From assembly GCA_031277995.1 (NCBI GenBank), contig JAITLH010000176.1, positions 1 to 27,193 of the forward strand: a stretch of 27,193 bases of DNA. The letters run 5' to 3'. The notes below the pieces were generated by a model. That model ran no database searches and was not told the origin of the DNA. It saw nothing but the letters and a program-made list of their open reading frames with translations. Of the stretch, positions 21,459 to 27,193 are shown piece after piece. The stretch is from Deltaproteobacteria bacterium (GTDB lineage Bacteria > Desulfobacterota > Desulfarculia > Adiutricales > Adiutricaceae). Within the stretch, counting starts at the first letter, position 1; each line of letters starts with the position of its first letter. A program made the translations under genes and the position numbers.

Positions 21459-21524
21459 CGCCCAAGACAAAACCCACCGCGCCAGGAAGTTTTATTTAGC
21501 CCCATGGGGCGAAGGCAATTTACC

Positions 21525-22082
21525 ATGACCAAGCTTAAACCCTGGACGGTGACCGGGCGCACGCCAATCTTAGCCACCCATGTCTTTGAAGTGGTTAACG
21601 TTAGCTGCGTTTCCCCAAAGGACGGGCAAGAAAAAACTTTCGTGACCCTAAGCGCCCCGCAATGGGTAAACGTCATACCCGTGACGGAGAAAGGCGAAGT
21701 GGTTTTGGTCAACCAGTTTAGGCACGGGACCGGGGAGTTTTCCTTGGAACTCCCGGGCGGCGTAAACGAGCCGGGCCACAGCGCTTTGGAGACGGCCAGA
21801 CGCGAACTTATGGAAGAGACCGGTTACTCAAGCGAGGATATTACCCTCCTTTGCTCCATAAGGCCCAACCCGGCCCTTTTTTCCAACTTCATCCATACGT
21901 ACCTGGCCCGAAACGTGACCAAAACCGGCCAAACCCACTTTGACGAAAACGAAGACATCGACCAAGTCCTGGTGCCCTTGGAAAAACTCAAAACCCTGGT
22001 CCTAAATGGCTCCATCACCCACGCCCTCATGGTGGCGGCCATTGGCTACTATTTTTTATCCCTGGACGAATCCAAAAAGTAA
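21525..22082 (+). CDS. NUDIX hydrolase, copy 2
   Basis: A 185-residue paralogue of the preceding gene, identical at about 88 percent of aligned residues by my count. The NUDIX box is again RELMEETG (93-100), with His85 in place of the first Glu. The last residues differ (SLDESKK). ATG 21525 is chosen by homology: AAGG lies 9 bases upstream, exactly as in copy 1, and the upstream ATG at 21504 corresponds to a non-coding position there. About 45 bases of leader, including AGCCCCATG and GGCGAAGGC, are duplicated as well, so each copy has its own ribosome site. The pair is probably recent. Confidence 0.9.
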   Translation: MTKLKPWTVTGRTPILATHVFEVVNVSCVSPKDGQEKTFVTLSAPQWVNVIPVTEKGEVVLVNQFRHGTGEFSLELPGGVNEPGHSALETARRELMEETGYSSEDITLLCSIRPNPALFSNFIHTYLARNVTKTGQTHFDENEDIDQVLVPLEKLKTLVLNGSITHALMVAAIGYYFLSLDESKK

Positions 22083-22171
22083 TTTTTCGCCCCAAAGCCC
22101 GGCGAAAAATTACTTTGGGGAATTTTTTTCGCCCCAAAAGTCTCGGGAAAAAATTACTTTGGGGACTTTTT
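22081..22171 (+). terminator. Duplicated hairpins with competing stems
   Basis: Two related units (22081-22120 and 22121-22164) start at the NUDIX stop codon. In the first, AATTTTTCGCC (22081-22091) pairs perfectly with GGCGAAAAATT (22101-22111); alternatively CCCCAAAG (22090-22097) pairs with CTTTGGGG (22113-22120). The second unit can form CCCCAAAAGT with ACTTTGGGG (one bulge), followed by ACTTTTT (22165-22171), which reads as an intrinsic terminator. From 22172 to 22465 I see no gene; a GGCC hairpin near 22350 precedes a T run. Confidence 0.65.
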
Positions 22172-22465
22172 AGCTTAAAAAGTCTCGACCACCAAGCCCA
22201 TTGGTTAATTTCTTGAAAAACTCCGTTTCGGCGGGCGTTATTCAAGGCCAAAACCCCGGGGGCCAAGTTTATTGGCTTACTTTTTGCGACAAATATGTCC
22301 ATGGTTTTCCCCGCTCGGGCCTTTTTATTTCGGTCGGTGAATGGTCTTTATGGCCTAAAGGCCCTTTAAGACTTTTTTCAGTTTACCATTAACTTTATCT
22401 ATAAATAGTTATCTAATTAATCAATCGAGGCTTAAAAACCTCAAAAATTCTTTTGCGAGGCATAT

Positions 22466-23083
22466 ATGAGACGTTCAACGCTATCGATTTTGACCGTTTT
22501 GGTCGTCTTTTCGGCCCTGGCCCTTAGCGGCTGCGTGGGTTCGGGCAAGCGCTTAAACTTGGATTTCAAACCCCAGGGGGGCTTGCAGCTTACCTCCGGG
22601 GTGGTGCAGTTGGTGGTAGTCGATAACCGGGCCAGTAAAAACCTCGTCGGGCCCGAGGCCACCAGCCGGGAGCTTTTAAAGGAAAGCCAGCCGGGCATAT
22701 TGGATCTAACCACCACCATGCCCAACGGCACGACCATTTCCCTAAGCCATTTGTCGGTTCCGGCCCTGGTTTTTGAGTCGATAAAAAATAAACTGGCCAG
22801 CTTAGGGGTCACCGCCAACCCCGACACGGCCGGGGCCAAGGCCCGGGTAACCGTTTACGTTACCGAATTTGTCATTGACGTTGAGGGTAACGATTACGTG
22901 GGCCGGGTGGCCATGCGGGCGGTAATCGATCGTCCGGGCATCCAGACCATCCATAACACCGTGGCCAGCGCCCAAGGCAGTAAGTTTAAGCTGGTCGGCG
23001 ACATGGGCGCGAACGATCCCCTAACCGACGCCTTAAACAAATGCGTAAACGCCCTGGACTTTTCCGGCATAAACACTTTTTAA
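22466..23083 (+). CDS. YajG-like lipoprotein
   Basis: A 205-residue predicted lipoprotein. Residues 1-23 are a lipoprotein signal ending in the lipobox ALSGC (Cys23). The mature part begins VGSGKRLNLDFKPQG, has a beta-rich stretch with VVQLVVVDNR, then FESIKNKLASLGV and a strand-rich end with a helix near LTDALNKCVNALDF. This order resembles YajG-family lipoproteins of Gram-negative bacteria, whose function is poorly known; the match is by layout only. The start is ATG 22466 with GCGAGG 5 bases upstream. It stands alone between the NUDIX pair and RNase J. Confidence 0.8.
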   Translation: MRRSTLSILTVLVVFSALALSGCVGSGKRLNLDFKPQGGLQLTSGVVQLVVVDNRASKNLVGPEATSRELLKESQPGILDLTTTMPNGTTISLSHLSVPALVFESIKNKLASLGVTANPDTAGAKARVTVYVTEFVIDVEGNDYVGRVAMRAVIDRPGIQTIHNTVASAQGSKFKLVGDMGANDPLTDALNKCVNALDFSGINTF

Positions 23084-23111
23084 GCCCTTTTTTTGGTAAA
23101 TCGCCAGCCTA

Positions 23112-23179
23112 GGGGCTAGGCCGCGGCCTGGCCCCGGGCTGGGTTTGGGCTGGCTTGGCTTGGCTCCCGGTTTTTTTTT
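23112..23179 (+). terminator. GC-rich hairpins and T run after lipoprotein
   Basis: GGGGC-T-AGGCC (23112-23122) pairs with GGCCT-G-GCCCC (23125-23135). A wider pairing of CCGGG (23134-23138) with CCCGG (23166-23170) is followed at once by nine T (23171-23179). Between them GGCTTGGCTTGG-type short repeats occur. Either form could end the lipoprotein transcript. Confidence 0.45.
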
Positions 23180-23224
23180 ATCGCCAAAAGGCTTACGGGC
23201 GTAAGACTTGGGGCGATCGAAGTT

Positions 23225-23280
23225 TTAAAAAAAGAAGAAAAAGAGTAAGAAAATTAGTAAAAGTAAAATAGAAAAAACGA
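23225..23280 (+). promoter_or_regulatory. A-rich unstructured tract before RNase J
   Basis: This 56-base tract is almost entirely A with scattered G and T and very little C, unlike its surroundings. A weak promoter (TTGTCA 23293-23298, TAGACC 23315-23320, 16-base spacer) follows, so the tract may be upstream element-like DNA or, if transcription starts earlier, an unpaired leader. Its function is unknown. Confidence 0.3.
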
Positions 23281-23333
23281 TAGACTTAGCGTTTGTCAAA
23301 AAACATCGTCCATTTAGACCTTAAAGTTAGAGC

Positions 23334-25082
23334 ATGACCGAAACATTTGAAAATTTAGGCGAGTTGGGTTCGCTGGATATCATCCCCTTGGGCGGGGTCG
23401 AGGAGATTGGCCTTAATTGCACGGCCTTGATTTACGGCCAGGACATCTTGGTCATAGACGCCGGACTCATGTTCCCGGAATTAAAGTTTCCCGGGGTGGA
23501 TCTGGTCATTCCCGATTTCTCCTTTTTGAAGCAAAACGCCGGGCGGGTGGTGGGTTTGATTTTGACCCATGGGCACGAGGATCACGTTGGGGCCCTGGCC
23601 CATTTTTTAAAGGACGTCCCCACCACCGTGTACGCCACCAAACTGACCTTGGCCATGAGTTTGGATAGGCTCGATGAGTACGAGGTCAAGATCCCGCCCA
23701 CGGTTGAGATTTACCCCAGGGAAGTCATAAAACTGGGCGATCATTTCGAGGTTGAATTCATCGGCGTAAACCATAGCGTTTTGTCCGGGGTGGCCCTGGC
23801 CATCAAGACCCCTTTGGGGGTGGTTATCCACACCGGGGACTTCAAAATCGATCCCAGCGCCCCGCCTTTGGAGAGAACCGATCTCTATACCTTCGCCCGC
23901 TACGGGGAAAACGGCGTTCTGGCCCTGCTTTCCGATTCCACCAACGCCGACGTTCCCGGCCATAGCGCCAGCGAACTTGAGGTGCGCTCCACCTTAACCG
24001 ACCTTTTCCAAAAGGCCCAGGGGCGGGTAATCTTGGCCTGTTTCGCCTCGAGTTTGGCCAGGATCCGGCAAGTGGCGGCGGCCGCGGCGGAATCGAACCG
24101 CAAGTTACTTTTTGACGGCCGCAGCATGATTAATTCCGTGGGTTTGGGCTTGTCTTTGGGCTTTTTGGATCTTAAGGCCCAGGACATGGTCGATTTGGAC
24201 CAGGCCAAAAACCTGGGGGACCATGAGCTCGTGGTGGTCGCGACCGGCAGCCAAGGCGAACCCCTATCGGCCTTGGCCCGCATGGCCAACGGCGAACACA
24301 AGTACATCCAAGCCCACGAAGGGGACACGATAATTTTTTCGGCCAGGGTCATCCCGGGAAACGAGCGGGCCATTTTGAGCCTGACCAATCTCTTTCACGG
24401 CGTGGGGGCCGCGGTCATCGACAGTAGGTCCCACCAGGTCCACGCCTCGGGGCACGGCCAAATAGAAGAGCTAAAATTAATGATGGGACTGACCAATCCC
24501 AAATACCTCATCCCCATCCACGGGGAGCCCCAGCACATCTTGAAACACGCGGCCTTGGCCACCGAGATGGGTTTTTCAGAAAAACGAGTAAAGATCTTAA
24601 AAAACGGCCAGAGGCTTTCGTTTTACGCCAACCATGAATGCCAACTTGGCGATCCCGTCCATACCGGGCGCATGGTCGTTGACGGAAACCGTTTGGGCCA
24701 AGCCGACGATCCCGTCATCCGCAGCCGCCTTAGTTTGGCCGAAATGGGCCTGGTTTACGTAACCTTAATCCTAAACCAAAGCGATCTGACCCTGGCCGCC
24801 CCGCCGGCCATAAACACCCACGCCCTTCACTACGAGGACGAACCGGACCTAAGATCGTCGGCCATGGACTTGGTTTTCTACCTCCTGGAAGAATGGCGAG
24901 AGGGGCAAACCAACCTCGAGGATCCCGATCTGACGGGCTTGGTGGCCGGGGTCAAACGAAACGTCAGGCATCTTTTTAAAGAGGCCATCAAACGAAAGCC
25001 CCTCGTTTATACCAACGTGATTTTCGTCAACCCCGACTTTCGCGAACAAAGACCAAACGGCCCCAAACCCAAGCTAATTTAG
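23334..25082 (+). CDS. rnj: Ribonuclease J
   Basis: A 582-residue beta-CASP metallo-beta-lactamase RNase that degrades and matures RNA with endo- and 5'-exonuclease activity. The metal motif is THGHEDHVGA (His79, His81, Asp83, His84), with HTGDFKID downstream and SDSTNAD. The beta-CASP part includes ATGSQGEPLSAL, RVIPGNE and HASGHGQ. The C-terminal domain for dimerisation is present, and the length is normal (about 555-600). ATG 23334 matches the family start (LDIIPLGGVEEIGLNC near the N-terminus), but only a weak ribosome site precedes it. Only one RNase J gene is seen here. Confidence 0.96.
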   Translation: MTETFENLGELGSLDIIPLGGVEEIGLNCTALIYGQDILVIDAGLMFPELKFPGVDLVIPDFSFLKQNAGRVVGLILTHGHEDHVGALAHFLKDVPTTVYATKLTLAMSLDRLDEYEVKIPPTVEIYPREVIKLGDHFEVEFIGVNHSVLSGVALAIKTPLGVVIHTGDFKIDPSAPPLERTDLYTFARYGENGVLALLSDSTNADVPGHSASELEVRSTLTDLFQKAQGRVILACFASSLARIRQVAAAAAESNRKLLFDGRSMINSVGLGLSLGFLDLKAQDMVDLDQAKNLGDHELVVVATGSQGEPLSALARMANGEHKYIQAHEGDTIIFSARVIPGNERAILSLTNLFHGVGAAVIDSRSHQVHASGHGQIEELKLMMGLTNPKYLIPIHGEPQHILKHAALATEMGFSEKRVKILKNGQRLSFYANHECQLGDPVHTGRMVVDGNRLGQADDPVIRSRLSLAEMGLVYVTLILNQSDLTLAAPPAINTHALHYEDEPDLRSSAMDLVFYLLEEWREGQTNLEDPDLTGLVAGVKRNVRHLFKEAIKRKPLVYTNVIFVNPDFREQRPNGPKPKLI

Positions 25083-25114
25083 TTTTGGCCAAATAAGCTT
25101 GGGTATAACGGGCC

Positions 25115-25176
25115 AAGGCTTATCAGACTTAAGGCTTATCCGACTCTGGATTTATCCGACCCGGGGCTTATCCGCC
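25115..25176. repeat. Four GGCTTATC-type degenerate repeats
   Basis: The core GGCTTATC followed by CGAC or a variant appears at 25117, 25133, 25148 (GGATTTATC) and 25165, with a period of 15-17 bases. It fills the gap between RNase J and proA. Confidence 0.7.
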
Positions 25177-25190
25177 CCAAGGAAAAAAAT

Positions 25191-26444
25191 ATGGGGTACC
25201 CTCTCCTATACGAAACCATGGCCAAGGCCAAGGCCGCGGCCAACGTTTTGGCCCTATCCACGGGCCATGACAGAAACGCTTTTCTAAAAAACTTAATCGG
25301 TTTGCTTGAAAGCGAGTCGGGGGCCATTGCCCAGGCCAACGCCGGGGATCTGGAAAAGGCCAAAAGCGACGGGGCCAGTTTGGCCACGATCGATCGGCTG
25401 GCCCTATCCGAAAAAAGCTTGAAAGGCCTAATCGAGGGCATAAAGGTCTGTTTGGGTTTTGACGACCCCTTGGAAAGCGGCGAGGGTTACGCCCCAACGA
25501 AAACGGGCTTACTCGTTGGCCGAAAAAGAATCCCCTTGGGTCTCATCGGCTTTATCTGCGAAGCCCGGCCCGGGGCCGTGATTGAGGCCGCGGCCATAGC
25601 CGTTAAAAGCGGCAACGCCCTTTTGGCCAAGCCCGGGCGGGAATCGGCCCTGACCTCGGGGGTTTTGGGGCAAATCATGAAAAAGGCCCTGTCGGCCGCC
25701 CGGCTTCCGGCCGAGGCGGTCACGGTTTTGCCCGAGCTTAGCCATGACGAGATTAAGTTTGCCATCAGCCAGGACGAACTGCTGGATCTGGTCATCCCCA
25801 GGGGCGGCGAAAGTCTCATTAGGTTCGTGGCCGAAAACAGCAAGGTCCCGGTCCTAAAACACTACAAGGGCGTAAACCATCAGTACGTCGATAAATCGGC
25901 CGACCTGGGCCTGGCCGTGAAATTGGCCGTGAACGGCAAATGTAACCGGCCCTCCACCTGCAACGCTTTGGAGTGCTTGTTGGTCCACAAAGACGTCGCC
26001 GGGGAATATTTGCCCCTCGTTTGCCGGGAGCTTAAGGAAAAAGGCGTGACCGTTTACGCCTGCCAGAGGGCCCGGGACCTGGTCGCGGGCCTTAACCAGG
26101 CCAAAGAAGATCATTTTGGGAAGGAGTTTTTGTCTTTGGAAATGGCCCTAAAAATCGTGGACGGTTTCGAGGATGCTTTAGCCCATATAGCCAAATACGG
26201 ATCCAAGCACACCGAAACCATCTGCGCCCAGGATCAACAAACCGCCAAAGCTTTTCTTAAACGCGTCGACGCCAGCTGCGTGATGGTCAACGCCTCCACC
26301 AGGCTTAACGACGGGGGCTGCCTGGGCCTGGGGGCCGAGATTGGCATCAGCACTTCCAAGATCCACGCCTACGGCCCCATGGGCATAAACGAACTGACGA
26401 CGAGAAAATTCGTGGTTTTGGGGGAAGGCCAAGTGAGGGAGTGA
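25191..26444 (+). CDS. proA: Gamma-glutamyl phosphate reductase
   Basis: A 417-residue enzyme that reduces gamma-glutamyl phosphate to glutamate semialdehyde in proline synthesis. The aldehyde-dehydrogenase fold is clear: PLGLIGFICEARPGA, LVIPRGGESLIRFV, catalytic Cys257 in NRPSTCNALE, and VNASTRLNDGG and EIGISTSKIHAYGPMG near the C-terminus. The length is normal. The start is ATG 25191 with AAGGA about 7 bases upstream. The stop overlaps the next GTG by 4 bases. proB is not in the window. Confidence 0.97.
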   Translation: MGYPLLYETMAKAKAAANVLALSTGHDRNAFLKNLIGLLESESGAIAQANAGDLEKAKSDGASLATIDRLALSEKSLKGLIEGIKVCLGFDDPLESGEGYAPTKTGLLVGRKRIPLGLIGFICEARPGAVIEAAAIAVKSGNALLAKPGRESALTSGVLGQIMKKALSAARLPAEAVTVLPELSHDEIKFAISQDELLDLVIPRGGESLIRFVAENSKVPVLKHYKGVNHQYVDKSADLGLAVKLAVNGKCNRPSTCNALECLLVHKDVAGEYLPLVCRELKEKGVTVYACQRARDLVAGLNQAKEDHFGKEFLSLEMALKIVDGFEDALAHIAKYGSKHTETICAQDQQTAKAFLKRVDASCVMVNASTRLNDGGCLGLGAEIGISTSKIHAYGPMGINELTTRKFVVLGEGQVRE

Positions 26445-27193
26445 GTCGGGGTTTGGAAAAAAACAAGGCCGCGGCTAGCGAGGCGATGGCCGCGGCCATG
26501 GCGCCCTCGGCGGCCCAAAAAAGGCTGGCCAACGCCTATCTCTGGGGGGCGGCCGCCCTGTGGGGCTTAACCTTCACGGCCGGAAAGGTCGCCGCGAACG
26601 AAGCCAGTCCCCTTAACGCCACCTTGTGGCGTTTCGTTTTGTCGGCCATGATCTTGGTGCCCATGGCCATGAAAGCCGCGGGGGACAAGCCTTATTTTGG
26701 CCTGTCTTGGTCGTCCTGGCCGGGCCTAATCCTTTCTGGCCTGACGGGACTGGTCTTATACAATTACTTTTTCATTAAGGCCCTAAGGCTCATCCAGGCC
26801 AGCCGCGGTTCGGTCATAGTCTGCGGCTCCCCGGTCCTCATTTACTTGGGGTCGGTCATATTTTTTGGCGAAAAACTTCGGCCCCTGGCCCTGGTCGGCA
26901 TTCTCCTTTCCATCTTCGGGACGGCCTGGGCGGTAAGTTTCGGGCGCCCCTGGGAGATTTTTTCGACCGGCTTAAACCGCGGCGATTTATTGATGCTCAT
27001 GTGTCCCCTAAGCTGGACCGTCTATTCGCTTTTGGCCAAACTGGTCCTTAAGCGCCACAGCCCCTTGGCCGCGAACGCCTGGTCGGTTTTGGTGGCCGTT
27101 TTCATCCTTCTCGTTATCGTCCCGGTTTCCGACGAATCTATAACCCAGGTCGCCACCTACGGTCCCTTGACCTGGGCCTGCGTGGCTTTTTTG
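26441..27193 (+). CDS. EamA/DMT-type transporter, partial
   Basis: The frame is open from GTG 26441 to the right edge (251 codons, no stop), so the C-terminus is missing. After a short Ala-rich, hydrophilic start the protein has repeated hydrophobic segments. The first EamA repeat is recognisable: AYLWGAAALWGLTFTAGKVA, LWRFVLSAMILVPM, then SVIVCGSPVLIYLGSVIFFGE and GILLSIFGTAWAV; the second repeat begins near GDLLMLMCPLSWTVYSLLAK. Such drug/metabolite transporters export or import small molecules. The GTG overlaps the proA stop and GAGGGA touches it, so ATG 26486 or 26498 may be the true start; coupling to proA is likely. Confidence 0.88.
   Translation, partial: MSRGLEKNKAAASEAMAAAMAPSAAQKRLANAYLWGAAALWGLTFTAGKVAANEASPLNATLWRFVLSAMILVPMAMKAAGDKPYFGLSWSSWPGLILSGLTGLVLYNYFFIKALRLIQASRGSVIVCGSPVLIYLGSVIFFGEKLRPLALVGILLSIFGTAWAVSFGRPWEIFSTGLNRGDLLMLMCPLSWTVYSLLAKLVLKRHSPLAANAWSVLVAVFILLVIVPVSDESITQVATYGPLTWACVAFL

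Overview
This window looks like a piece of a GC-rich bacterial chromosome made mostly of housekeeping genes. Two exported proteins with lipoboxes, a signal-peptide cyclophilin, an LD-carboxypeptidase-like protein and a bacterial alpha/beta glycyl-tRNA synthetase fit a Gram-negative cell. The NIF3 / C4 zinc-ribbon gene pair, together with RNase J, LarE and def-fmt, makes me think of Desulfobacterota (former Deltaproteobacteria). That placement is an inference from gene content, not a sequence search. Genes are dense with frequent short overlaps, but many intergenic gaps are unusually long and hold private tandem repeats, palindromes or structured-RNA candidates.

Layout, left to right. 1-882: a G-rich tract, tRNA-Met(CAT) with its terminator, then a separate promoter-to-terminator unit that may encode a structured RNA or attenuator. 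883-4642: a probable + strand operon of a NIF3-family metal protein, a coiled-coil/zinc-ribbon protein and a secreted NlpC/P60-like protein. 4643-8162: a strong promoter embedded in a perfect inverted repeat, a long leader, then glyQ-glyS and a bidirectional terminator. 8179-12854: a - strand block (transcribed right to left) of holA, a CapA-like protein, a lipoprotein, coaX and an S66 peptidase. coaX carries an in-frame TAA that cuts off its conserved last 25 codons.

12855-13595: a non-coding stretch with a GATC-rich 11-bp tandem array, an AT-rich segment and a consensus promoter followed by a foldable leader for def. 13596-18023: def, fmt, a nine-copy 14-bp minisatellite, a small PQ-loop-like membrane protein, mnmA and larE, with the mnmA stop-codon region triplicated. 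18182-19013: a strong stem-loop, then on the - strand a periplasmic cyclophilin and tRNA-Pro(TGG). 19014-22082: repeats and a long leader, tyrS, and a tandem pair of nearly identical NUDIX genes. 22083-27193: duplicated hairpins, a lipoprotein, RNase J, proA and the 5' part of an EamA-type transporter cut by the window edge.

Functionally the window is dominated by translation: two tRNAs, GlyRS, TyrRS, formylation and deformylation of the initiator Met, and tRNA 2-thiolation. DNA replication (holA), RNA decay (RNase J), CoA and proline synthesis, cell-envelope turnover and nickel-pincer cofactor synthesis (larE) are also represented. I found no phage, IS element, CRISPR array or defence system. 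The most interesting signals are in non-coding DNA (RNA candidates near 521-742 and 13399-13565, the glyQ operator-like repeat, the array at 12898-13050), plus the coaX stop codon and the NUDIX duplication.
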